This document shows positions 8,863 through 17,543 of a stretch of DNA of 64,000 nucleotides, one piece after another. Made by a program: the position numbers and the translations under genes. Source of the stretch: Gemmatimonadaceae bacterium (lineage in GTDB: Bacteria > Gemmatimonadota > Gemmatimonadetes > Gemmatimonadales > Gemmatimonadaceae); the NCBI GenBank assembly GCA_013697785.1, contig JACCWE010000144.1:23557-87556 (forward strand), in the 5' to 3' direction. Numbering within the stretch: position 1 is the first letter of the stretch; each line of letters begins with the position of its first letter. The notes beneath the pieces were generated by a model. That model was given only the letters and a program-made list of their open reading frames with translations. It ran no database searches and was not told where the DNA came from.

Positions 8863-9756
8863 ATGAGCTTGCCGGTCCACTGCGCCACCGAGCACATATT
8901 CACGGTCGACGTGGAAGAATACTTCCAGGTCGGCGCGTTCGATCGCGTCGTGCAGCGAAAGGATTGGGACTCCCATCCAAGTCGTCTCGAGCACTCGATC
9001 GGAATTTTGCTCGAGCTGCTCGCGCGCCATCACGCCAACGCGACCTTCTTCACACTCGGCTGGATCGCGGAACGTCATCCGTTCCTGATGCGAAGGATCG
9101 TCGACGCAGGTCACGAGATCGCGTCGCACGGTCACTGGCATCGGCGCGTGGACACGATGACGCCGGAAGAGTTTCGCGAGGACGTCCGTGTATCGAAGGC
9201 CATCCTCGAGGAACATTCCGGCTCGCCCGTGTGGGGCTTTCGAGCGCCCAACTTCTCGATCTCTCCCGGCACTGAGTGGGCGTTCGACATCCTTCTCGAG
9301 GAAGGGTATCGCTACGATTCGAGCCTCTTCCCGATTCGTCGTCCGGGGTACGGGTATCCGAACGCACCGCCGATCCCGCATCTCATCCATCGTCCCGCCG
9401 GCACTCTCACCGAGCTTCCGCTCGCGACCACGCAGTGGCGCGGAATGCGCCTCCCCGCCGCCGGCGGCGCGTACATCCGTCACCTCCCGTTCCGCCTCAT
9501 CCAGCGTGCCTTTCGCGAGCACGATGTGAGCGGCATCCCCGCGATGTTCTACATTCATCCGTGGGAGCTCGATCCCGATCAGCCCCGGATCCCGGTGCCG
9601 TGGCACACCCGCATGCGTCACTACTCCGGATTGCGTAAAACGCAGCCACTTCTCGAGCGGCTGCTCGGCGAGTTCCGTTTCCGGAGCGTGGCGCAGTGTC
9701 TCAAGCTTCCGATGTCCTTCGCGACGAGCACCAGGGCGGCCAGCGCCGTCGAGTGA
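8863..9756 (+). CDS. Polysaccharide deacetylase, DUF3473 / XrtA (PEP-CTERM locus)-associated type
   Basis: FTVDVEEYFQVGAFD...ATFFTLGWIAERHPFLMRRIVDAGHEIASHGHWHRRVDTMTPEEFREDVRVSK...FYIHPWELDPDQPRI. Confidence 0.88.
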   Translation: MSLPVHCATEHIFTVDVEEYFQVGAFDRVVQRKDWDSHPSRLEHSIGILLELLARHHANATFFTLGWIAERHPFLMRRIVDAGHEIASHGHWHRRVDTMTPEEFREDVRVSKAILEEHSGSPVWGFRAPNFSISPGTEWAFDILLEEGYRYDSSLFPIRRPGYGYPNAPPIPHLIHRPAGTLTELPLATTQWRGMRLPAAGGAYIRHLPFRLIQRAFREHDVSGIPAMFYIHPWELDPDQPRIPVPWHTRMRHYSGLRKTQPLLERLLGEFRFRSVAQCLKLPMSFATSTRAASAVE

Positions 9757-10778
9757 TCGAACGCGTCGAACGCTTTGCGGGTGTCGCTGCCGAGTGGGAT
9801 GGCCTCGCGCGCAACGCTCCCGGATTCACTCACTTTCATCTGTACGGCTGGCGCGCGGTAGTGGAGCGCGTCTTCGGCCACGAGTGCATCTACCTCGCGG
9901 CCTACGACGATGCGGGTGCGCTCGCGGGCGTGCTTCCCCTCGTGCGCGTGAAGAGCATTCTCTTCGGGCACTTCCTCGTCTCGATGCCCTTCCTCAACTA
10001 CGGCGGCCCACTCGGCACCAGTGAGGCGATCGTCGCGCTCGTCGCGCACGCATCGAAGATCGCGCGCGAGTCCGGTGTGAAGCTGCTCGAGCTTCGCAGT
10101 CGAATCGAGCTTCCGATCGAGATGCCGGTGTCGCACCGAAAGATCACCGTGATCCTCGAGCTTCCGAACAGCGAGCCCGCGCTGATGAAGCAGCTCGATG
10201 CGAAGCTGCGGAGCCAGGTGCGGCGCCCGCAGAAGGAAGGTGTCACCATGAAATTCGGCGCCGATCAGGTCGCGCCCTTCTTCGAGGTGTTCGCGCATCA
10301 CATGCGCGACCTCGGCACTCCGACACAGTCGAGACTCCTCTTCGAGACGATCGCCGCCATCTTTCCCGACGACGCATGGTTCGGCTGCGCGTGGTACCAA
10401 GGTCGCCCCGTTGCCTGCGGCTGCGCCTTTCACTGGGGTGACGAGCTCGAGATGACGTGGGCCTCATCGCTCAACGAGCACAAGCGCATCGCGCCGAACA
10501 TGCTCCTCTATTATCGCTTCATGGAGCGTGCGATCGAACGCGGTATTGCGAAATTCAACTTTGGCCGCACATCGCCGAACAGTGGCACGCACCGCTTCAA
10601 GACGCAGTGGGGCACGCACGACGAGCAGCTCTTCTGGTACGATAAGGCTGCGACCGCGGATGTGAAGACGCCGTCGCCGACCGACTCAGGCTATTCGTGG
10701 GGCCCGCGCATCTGGAAGATGCTTCCGACGCCGGTCGCGACGATGCTCGGGCCACGAATCGTGCGATACATCCCTTGA
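9753..10778 (+). CDS. FemAB/GNAT-like protein, XrtA-system-associated FemAB type
   Basis: FTHFHLYGWRAVVERVFGHECIYLAAYDDAGALAGVLPLVRVKSILFGHFLVSMPFLNYGG...FNFGRTSPNSGTHRFKTQWG; GTGA overlap with preceding stop. Confidence 0.82.
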   Translation: MIERVERFAGVAAEWDGLARNAPGFTHFHLYGWRAVVERVFGHECIYLAAYDDAGALAGVLPLVRVKSILFGHFLVSMPFLNYGGPLGTSEAIVALVAHASKIARESGVKLLELRSRIELPIEMPVSHRKITVILELPNSEPALMKQLDAKLRSQVRRPQKEGVTMKFGADQVAPFFEVFAHHMRDLGTPTQSRLLFETIAAIFPDDAWFGCAWYQGRPVACGCAFHWGDELEMTWASSLNEHKRIAPNMLLYYRFMERAIERGIAKFNFGRTSPNSGTHRFKTQWGTHDEQLFWYDKAATADVKTPSPTDSGYSWGPRIWKMLPTPVATMLGPRIVRYIP

Positions 10779-11938
10779 GCTGGCGGCATCAGCTTCCGGT
10801 GAGCTCGACGATCACCGCGGGCTCGCTCGTGCGCGCGATCGGCCCAGCGCTGCTCGGCGGCGCCGGCGCGCGCGACATCCTCCGCGGCGATCTTCAGCGC
10901 GCGTTCGGTGCGAACAATGTGGCGCTCACCGACAGCGGCACCTCCGCGCTCGTCCTCGCCCTTCGCGCGACGACGCGTCCCAATGGCGTCGTCGCACTCC
11001 CCGCCTACGCGTGCGTCGACATCGGCGCCGCGGCGATCTTCGCGCAGCTCCGCGTGCGCCTCTACGACATCGATCCCGTAACCCTTTCTCCCGATCTCGC
11101 ATCCGTCTCGCGCGTGCTCGGCGCCGGCGTCGACGCGATCGTCGTCGCGCATCTCTATGGCTATCCGGCGAACGTCCCGGGCGTCGCGGCGCTCGCCGCT
11201 GCGCACGGCGTGAAGGTGATCGAGGATGCGGCGCAGGGCGCGTGGGGAAAGCTCCTCGAGACACGGCTCGGCGCCTTTGGTCCGCTGTCCGTGCTGAGCT
11301 TTGGGAGAGGGAAGGGAATGACGGGCGGCGGCGGTGGCGCGCTCCTTGGCATCGATGCGGAGGAGAGCGAGATCATCGAGCAGAGCATCGCGAGCCTCCG
11401 CGCGCCGAAAAGCGGCGTGCGCACGCTGGCGGTCACGGAGGCGCAATACCTCCTCGGCCGACCGTCGCTGTACTCGATTCCGTCGGCCATCCCTGGGCTT
11501 CATCTCGGCGAGACGATCTATCATGCGGCGCACGATCCGCGCGCGATCAGCGCCGCGAGCGCCTCGCTGGTGCGCGACGCGCTCGCGCGCGCGGACGCGG
11601 ATCTCGCGGTGCGGCGCGCGCATGCGGAAGAGCTCGAGCGAGTGGTCGCGCGCACGACGGAGCTCAGCGCGATCCGTGCGATTCCGGGGAGCAAGGCTGG
11701 CTTCCTCCGACTCCCGGTTCGCATCGCGGACGCGCGCGCAGAGCGTCCGGCGCTCGGTGTCGTGCGCGGATATCCGAAGACACTGGCCGAGCTCACGGAG
11801 CTCCAGGGCTCGCTGCTTGGCGATGAGCAGCTGAGCGGGTCGCGCGAGCTGGCGCGCAGCCTGGTGACGCTCCCGACGCATGCGCTGGTCAGCGAGCGCG
11901 ACCTTTCTGCGCTTTCGGTGTGGATTTCGGGGCGTTAA
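10775..11938 (+). CDS. DegT/DnrJ/EryC1-type aminotransferase
   Basis: VALTDSGTSALVLALRA...VVALPAYACVDIGAAAIFAQ...VIEDAAQGAWG...SFGRGKGMTGGGGG; TTG start overlapping previous stop is likely. Confidence 0.8.
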   Translation: MSWRHQLPVSSTITAGSLVRAIGPALLGGAGARDILRGDLQRAFGANNVALTDSGTSALVLALRATTRPNGVVALPAYACVDIGAAAIFAQLRVRLYDIDPVTLSPDLASVSRVLGAGVDAIVVAHLYGYPANVPGVAALAAAHGVKVIEDAAQGAWGKLLETRLGAFGPLSVLSFGRGKGMTGGGGGALLGIDAEESEIIEQSIASLRAPKSGVRTLAVTEAQYLLGRPSLYSIPSAIPGLHLGETIYHAAHDPRAISAASASLVRDALARADADLAVRRAHAEELERVVARTTELSAIRAIPGSKAGFLRLPVRIADARAERPALGVVRGYPKTLAELTELQGSLLGDEQLSGSRELARSLVTLPTHALVSERDLSALSVWISGR

Positions 11939-12045
11939 CGAATCTCCGCCCGTACGAGAGTGGATTCCAGAAACGATGTGCGCGACTCGGCGAGTTGGAA
12001 AGGCACGTGAGGCGCATGACATGGATGACGCGCGGTCTGCCGGGG

Positions 12046-12168
12046 CGGGCAAATCGCGGGTGTCGCGAGACCTGCCCGTCCGGAGAGTTGACGAAAAAAT
12101 GTGATCGCAGTAAGGTTGCGTTGTTCGACGCGCCAGCGTCGAACACGGAGCGAGTTTCCCAAACTCGC
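12046..12168 (+). other. Run of three inverted repeats (structured intergenic/leader region)
   Basis: CGGGCA...TGCCCG enclosing TCGCG-GGTGT-CGCGA (12046-12078); GTTCGACGC-GCCA-GCGTCGAAC (12123-12144); GCGAGTTT-CCC-AAACTCGC (12150-12168). Confidence 0.6.
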
Positions 12169-12253
12169 GCCATCGCGAAGAGACGGAATCGTCCTCTGCT
12201 GACGATCTCCCACCGCACCACCACCGAGCGGCGCGATCGCGGAGCCAACTGCC

Positions 12254-12343
12254 CGCGACAAAGGCAAAGCCGTCGAAAGGCGGCGACGCAAAGCCAACGA
12301 GGCTTCGGCGCCCAGTGAGTGCGCCATGCCGGTCGGGTTGCCG
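12254..12343 (+). promoter_or_regulatory. c-di-GMP-I (GEMM) riboswitch
   Basis: GCGACAAAGGCAAAGCCGTCGAAAGGCGGCGACGCAAAGCCAACGAGGCTTCGGCG...GCCGGTCGGGTTGCCG: canonical GGCAAA-stem-GAAA-stem, GACGCAAAGCC, and GGGTTGCCG blocks. Confidence 0.95.
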
Positions 12344-12362
12344 TTGACCGGAGACTCAACCA

Positions 12363-13763
12363 ATGCGCGCATCACGCATCGCATTCGCCGCGATCTTCAT
12401 CGCGGCCGCGGCCTGCACCGATTCCACCTCCCCCGCAGCCGACTCACTCACCTCCGCCCAGCTGACGAAGCCGCCGAGAAAATCCGGCGCGAGCGCCGCG
12501 GCCACCGTTCCCGCCTCGCTCTACAGTGGCTACTCGCCGACCTCGCCACACTGGTCGCACATCACGACGATGATGACCGACTTCTACTACTCCTGGACCA
12601 CGACCGAGCGCGCGTGGGGGGGCGCGCACTACGATTTCGCGATGTCGGGCACGGGCTCCGCGTGGCGCGCCACGAATCCCTCCGTCGGTCACTATCCCTA
12701 CGCGCTCTCGTGGACGACATTGACCACTTCGGGCAGCCTCGCCTCGTCGTACTACGCCGACATGAAGAGCTGGTTCTCTACGCGGCCGCAGTACGCGCTC
12801 GAGAAAGCATTTGTGCACAAAAAGGGAAGCGCCGGCGACTCGGCCAGCCGCATCCACTTCAGTCGTTGGGGCTCCAACAGATGGGCGATCAATCCCGCCG
12901 ATGCCGGCGCGATCGCTTACAACGTGAGCCGCATTCAGCGCGTCGTCGGCTCCGAAAGTGGCGTCTTCTTCGATGAGGCGTCCACCGGCGACATCAACAA
13001 TTGGCTGCCGCCGACGCGAGAGTTCACTACCGGCGCGACTTACTTCTCAGCGCTCACCAAGCTCGTTGCCGCGATGCGATCGGGAATCGGGGGCAAACGC
13101 ATCCTCCTGAATCTCGCCGAGTACATGACGCCAGCGGATTCGGCAGCGGCGGTTGCGGCTGGCGGCGTGCACCTCGAGATGTTCAACAACTTCAAGCAGT
13201 CGTCGATGATCTCGCGTTGGGTCTGGGTGGGGCACCTGACCACCGCCGGCGTCTTCGTCGACTTCGTCAGCACGTATTCGACGCAGGACATGGCGGGGAT
13301 GGCCACATCGTATCCGAAGGGTAACTCGACGACGAACGTTCAGCGCGCGAAGCTGTGGGAGCTCTCGAGCTACTACCTCGCAGTCGGAGCTACGCCGAAA
13401 CTCTTCGCGCTTCAGCTCGAGAATCAATGGAACACGCCCTACTCGAAGCTGTGGACAAAGGCGCAGGAAGCGAACATCGGACACCCGCTCGCGATTCGCG
13501 TGCAGGTCGCGCGTGGCACCGATCCGCAGGGCAATCCATACGTCGTCTACAACCGTGATTTCGATCGCGCTCTCATCATTCTGCGTCTTCAGACTGGGTG
13601 GAACGCCCAGACGTACGGCGATGGCACTGCCATTCCGGTTGTGCTTCCGGGCGGAGAACGCTGGCTTCCGCTTAACGCCGATGGCACCGTCGGGGTCGCG
13701 ATCACCTCGTTGAACCTGCGCAACAGCGAAGCTGCGATTCTGCTCAAGGGCAGCAAAATGTAG
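12363..13763 (+). CDS. Secreted putative glycoside hydrolase-like protein (GHL15-like?), paralog 1
   Basis: Signal/lipoprotein-like N-terminus (MRASRIAFAAIFIAAAACTDS); shares PHWSHI, FYYSW, NPxxGxYPYAL, WxINPxDxGxxAY, FFDE, QEANIGHP and C-terminal FDRALIILRLQTGW blocks with 28681-30687 and 32156-33838. Confidence 0.65.
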   Translation: MRASRIAFAAIFIAAAACTDSTSPAADSLTSAQLTKPPRKSGASAAATVPASLYSGYSPTSPHWSHITTMMTDFYYSWTTTERAWGGAHYDFAMSGTGSAWRATNPSVGHYPYALSWTTLTTSGSLASSYYADMKSWFSTRPQYALEKAFVHKKGSAGDSASRIHFSRWGSNRWAINPADAGAIAYNVSRIQRVVGSESGVFFDEASTGDINNWLPPTREFTTGATYFSALTKLVAAMRSGIGGKRILLNLAEYMTPADSAAAVAAGGVHLEMFNNFKQSSMISRWVWVGHLTTAGVFVDFVSTYSTQDMAGMATSYPKGNSTTNVQRAKLWELSSYYLAVGATPKLFALQLENQWNTPYSKLWTKAQEANIGHPLAIRVQVARGTDPQGNPYVVYNRDFDRALIILRLQTGWNAQTYGDGTAIPVVLPGGERWLPLNADGTVGVAITSLNLRNSEAAILLKGSKM

Positions 13764-13786
13764 AATCCTCACGCACGCGCGCTTGC

Positions 13787-13829
13787 GCCGATTGATCCTT
13801 ACCTTTCGCAATCGGTTGGATCAATCGGC
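13787..13829. repeat. 12-bp inverted repeat (hairpin candidate) between paralog 1 and the next glycosyltransferase
   Basis: GCCGATTGATCC ... GGATCAATCGGC. Confidence 0.6.
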
Positions 13830-13864
13830 TCGACGCATGCATTTGAGGGGGAGCTCGATCGCTT

Positions 13865-15067
13865 TTGTCTCAACTATCGATCGTATATGTGTGGGACGCT
13901 GACTATCCGTGGGATGTGCGCACGGAGAAGGTCTGTCTCGCGCTGACCGCCGCCGGTCATCGCGTGACAATCGTCGCGCGCAACCGGAAGTGGCAACCGG
14001 AGCGCGAGCAACTCGCGGAGGGAAGGGTGCATCGCATGCCCGCGTGGAAGCTCGCGGGTCCCGCACTTGATGGCGCGCTGGGCTTCCCCGCGTTCTTCAG
14101 TCCGCGCTGGTCGCGGCTCATTTGGAACGCAGTGCGAGAGTCCGGCGCTGATCTCATCATCGTCCGCGACCTTCCGCTCTGCCCGACGGCGATCAAGGCT
14201 GCGCGTAAATTCGGAATTCCCGTCGCGCTCGACATGGCTGAGAACTATCCGGCACTCATGCGCGACCGCAAGCTCGGCTCGCGCAACGCCACCATTGATT
14301 TCTTCGCGCGGAATCCAAGGCTTACCGAAAGAGTAGAACGCTATTGCGTCGATCGCGTCGACTGGACCTTCACCGTCGTCGAGGAGTCGTCGGTGCGCCT
14401 CGTCGCCGAGGGTGCGAATCCGCAAAAGATGAGTGTCGTCTCCAACACTCCGCCACGTGCACGCGCCGCTAATTCTGCGCAAAAAAGTGTAGCGCCGGGC
14501 AGTTGCACCGTCGCCTACCTCGGCCTCCTCGAGGTTGCGCGCGGGATCGGTGAGTTGATCGACGCGTTGGGAATTCTGCGCGCCGAGCACGGCGGCGCTT
14601 TTCGCGCGATCGTGATCGGCGGCGGCCGCGATGCCGATCTCTTCACCGCGCGCGCCCGCGCCGCCGGATTGCTCGACACGACGATCGCCTTCCTCGGCCT
14701 CCTCCCGCACGACGATGCGCTCGCCGCCCTCAGCGCGGCGGACATCGGCGTCATCCCGCACCACGCGACGGAGCTGTGGAATTCCACGATCCCCAACAAG
14801 CTCTTTGACTACATGGCCGCAGGGCTGCCGGTGATCAGCTCGGACACAATCCCCTGTGCGCGTATCATTCGAGAGACGCAATGCGGCGTGATTTTTCACT
14901 CGGGCGATGCTCGCTCGATGGCCGACGCGATCGCGAGAGCGTCGGCGCCGAGCGAGCTTTCGCGCATGTCGGCGGCGGGCAGGTCGGCGGTCCGCGAGCG
15001 CTACAATTGGGAGCATGACACGGCGACCCTACTCAGGTCTATTCAGACGTTTGCCGCCCGGAAGTAG
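13865..15067 (+). CDS. GT4-type glycosyltransferase
   Basis: VWDADYPWDVRTEKVCLALTAAGHRVTIVAR...GIGELIDALGILR...PNKLFDYMAAGLPVISSD. Confidence 0.85.
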   Translation: MSQLSIVYVWDADYPWDVRTEKVCLALTAAGHRVTIVARNRKWQPEREQLAEGRVHRMPAWKLAGPALDGALGFPAFFSPRWSRLIWNAVRESGADLIIVRDLPLCPTAIKAARKFGIPVALDMAENYPALMRDRKLGSRNATIDFFARNPRLTERVERYCVDRVDWTFTVVEESSVRLVAEGANPQKMSVVSNTPPRARAANSAQKSVAPGSCTVAYLGLLEVARGIGELIDALGILRAEHGGAFRAIVIGGGRDADLFTARARAAGLLDTTIAFLGLLPHDDALAALSAADIGVIPHHATELWNSTIPNKLFDYMAAGLPVISSDTIPCARIIRETQCGVIFHSGDARSMADAIARASAPSELSRMSAAGRSAVRERYNWEHDTATLLRSIQTFAARK

Positions 15068-15109
15068 GGCTTCGAGTGGTGTTGCGCTACCGCTACAGCG
15101 GACCTTTCC

Positions 15110-16603
15110 GTGACAGTTAGCGACGGCCAGCCCATGGCACTCAATTCGCGGACATCGACACCGATGTCCATGCCTGCCATGACTTTCCAGCGCCCGGCCA
15201 CCGGGCGCCATCCTGTCGTCGCGTCGGCGCCGGCCAATGCGGAACCGCGCCCGGATCGCCTGATGCGCGCCGTCGCGCTCATGTTGTTCACGTATGTCTG
15301 GCGCATCCAGGACGCTTTCCCGATCCTCGGCAAACTCCAACTCGCGCTACTCGCGCTATTCGCAGCCGTGATTATGTTCGCAGGGGTTCGCCATCCTGCG
15401 CGCGCCGTCAACTCGATTAGGAACCAGACGACATCGAAGCTCATCGTCGCGTTCGTAATCATCATGCTGATCGGCGTGCCGTTCAGCCTCTGGCGAGGGC
15501 ACAGCGCGGAATTTTTTCTCAAGAGCTACATGCCCAACGTCGTCTTCTATGTGCTCGTCGCCTCGACGGTGCGCACGATCCGCGACGTCGAGTGGTACGC
15601 GCTCATGAATCTGTACGGCGCCCTCGCGTTTGCGACCGTCGTGGCGATCTTCTTCCACGTGGGTGGCGACGGCCGGCTCGGCGGACTCATTTACTACGAC
15701 GCCAACGACTTTGCGCTGGTGATGGTCTGCACGATCCCTTTCGCCTTCTACTTCCTCGGTAAGGGACAGCGCGGGTCGCGCCGCATCGCCGCGCTGATCG
15801 CGCTCGGGATGTTCCTCACCGCGATGGTGAAGAGCGGCTCGCGTGGTGGATTCATCGGGCTGATAGCGGTGATGCTCTACATCCTGCTTTTTTACAAGGC
15901 GATCCCTAGCCGCACGCGACTGCTGATCACGATCGCCGGCGTTGTGCTCTTCTTCGGCTTCGCGAGCGACAAGTATTGGACTATGATGGGGACGATTCTT
16001 CACCCGACGACGGACTACAACTACACGTCGAACGAGGGACGGGTCGAGGTGTGGAAGCGCGGCACCACGTACATGCTTCGCAATCCCGTCGTCGGCGTCG
16101 GCGTCGCCGCGTATCCGATGGCAGAAGGCGGATCGGATCTCGCGCTGAGCCTCCAGGCGCAGGGCGCCGGATTCAAGTGGTCGGTCGCGCACAACTCCTT
16201 TCTCGAGACGGGCGCCGAGCTCGGATTCCCGGGGCTCGTGGTGTTCGTGGCAATGCTCGTCGTCACAGGAGTGGCGCTGTCGAAGATCTCGAGGCGCGGA
16301 AGGTGGGCTCCGTGGGTGTCGATGCGGGAGATCTCGCTTGCGCAGATGCTAATGGCCTCCATTGTCGGTTTCGCCGTATCCGGCATCTTCGTCTCCGCCG
16401 AGTACTTCGCATATCTCTATTTTCTGCTTGCGCTATCGGTGGGGCTGATCAAGCTCGTGCGCATGCGCGCGATGGCGTTCCCCCCCGCGCGTCCGCAGAT
16501 CAACGTGCGACTCGCACCTCGCGCACCGCCGGCGGAGGCGGACTTGGGCTCGGTGCGCAACACGATCGAAGCGAGTATCCACGGCGCTGCTCCCAAACGC
16601 TGA
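15110..16603 (+). CDS. O-antigen ligase/polymerase-like multi-pass membrane protein
   Basis: Many hydrophobic segments; KSGSRGGFIGLIAVMLYILL and AHNSFLETGAELGFPGLVVF typical of the Wzy_C/O-antigen ligase family. Confidence 0.85.
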   Translation: MTVSDGQPMALNSRTSTPMSMPAMTFQRPATGRHPVVASAPANAEPRPDRLMRAVALMLFTYVWRIQDAFPILGKLQLALLALFAAVIMFAGVRHPARAVNSIRNQTTSKLIVAFVIIMLIGVPFSLWRGHSAEFFLKSYMPNVVFYVLVASTVRTIRDVEWYALMNLYGALAFATVVAIFFHVGGDGRLGGLIYYDANDFALVMVCTIPFAFYFLGKGQRGSRRIAALIALGMFLTAMVKSGSRGGFIGLIAVMLYILLFYKAIPSRTRLLITIAGVVLFFGFASDKYWTMMGTILHPTTDYNYTSNEGRVEVWKRGTTYMLRNPVVGVGVAAYPMAEGGSDLALSLQAQGAGFKWSVAHNSFLETGAELGFPGLVVFVAMLVVTGVALSKISRRGRWAPWVSMREISLAQMLMASIVGFAVSGIFVSAEYFAYLYFLLALSVGLIKLVRMRAMAFPPARPQINVRLAPRAPPAEADLGSVRNTIEASIHGAAPKR

Positions 16604-16625
16604 CGATCTCTCGCTCGCGCGCTCG

Positions 16626-17543
16626 ATGACACTCCGCGGCATCATGAAAAGCACGATCGAGTACGTCACGCTGTGGAGCGGCGTTACACGGGCGATGCGC
16701 GCAAGCAGACGCGGCGAGGCGCTCGTGCTCGCGTATCACAACATCGTTCCCGATGGCATCGAGCCATCCGGCGACCGCTCGCTGCATCTCCCCCGCGCGC
16801 GCTTCGCGGCGCAGCTCGACGCCCTCGCGCGCACCCACGACATCATGTCGCTCGAGCGCGCCCTCGCCAACGACTGGGGTGGGCGCCCCGCCGCCGTGAT
16901 CACCTTCGATGACGCCTATCAGGGTGCAGTGACCGCCGGCATCGCCGAGCTCGCTGCGCGCGGCCTTCCCGCGACGATCTTTGTGGCGACCGCGTTCGTG
17001 AACGGCGGCGACTTCTGGTGGGATGCGCTCACAGCTCCCGGCGCGGAGGCTCCCGCCGCGACGCTGCGTGCGCGTGCACTCGACGAATGCGCGGGCGAGG
17101 ACGCGTGCATCCGCGCGATGGCCGCGCGCGAAAAGCTCGCCACTCCCGGAACGCCGCCGCCTCACGCGCGCGGCGCGAGCGAGCGTGAGCTCGCCGCCGC
17201 CGTGGCGGTCAAGGGGATATCGCTCGGCTCGCACACACACGGGCACCCAAATCTGGCGAGACTTTCGGGCGACGCGCTACGCTCGGAGCTCGAAGTCCCG
17301 CTCGCGTGGCTGCGCGAGCGATTCGCCGATGTGCTGCCCGTGATCTCGTATCCGTACGGGCTCTCCTCGCCCGCGGTCGAGCACGCGGCCGCGCGTGCGG
17401 GGTACACCGCCGGCCTGCGCATCGATGGCGGCTGGCTTTCGCGCGTCGCGAGCAACGCATTCGCGCTCCCGCGCCTCAACGTTCCGTCCGGACTCTCCGA
17501 TGCGGGCTTCGCGCTCCGCGCCGCGGGCGTGCTATCGCGATGA
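16626..17543 (+). CDS. Polysaccharide deacetylase family protein
   Basis: VLAYHNIVPDG...AAVITFDDAYQGAVTAGIAELAARGLPATIFVATAFV...LGSHTHGHPNL. Confidence 0.88.
   Translation: MTLRGIMKSTIEYVTLWSGVTRAMRASRRGEALVLAYHNIVPDGIEPSGDRSLHLPRARFAAQLDALARTHDIMSLERALANDWGGRPAAVITFDDAYQGAVTAGIAELAARGLPATIFVATAFVNGGDFWWDALTAPGAEAPAATLRARALDECAGEDACIRAMAAREKLATPGTPPPHARGASERELAAAVAVKGISLGSHTHGHPNLARLSGDALRSELEVPLAWLRERFADVLPVISYPYGLSSPAVEHAAARAGYTAGLRIDGGWLSRVASNAFALPRLNVPSGLSDAGFALRAAGVLSR

Noticed and set aside
12001-12016. AGGCACGTGAGGCGCA as a sigma54 promoter for GHL paralog 1
   Set aside because: GG/GC spacing fits but flanking consensus is poor and it lies about 250 nt before the riboswitch; too weak to claim
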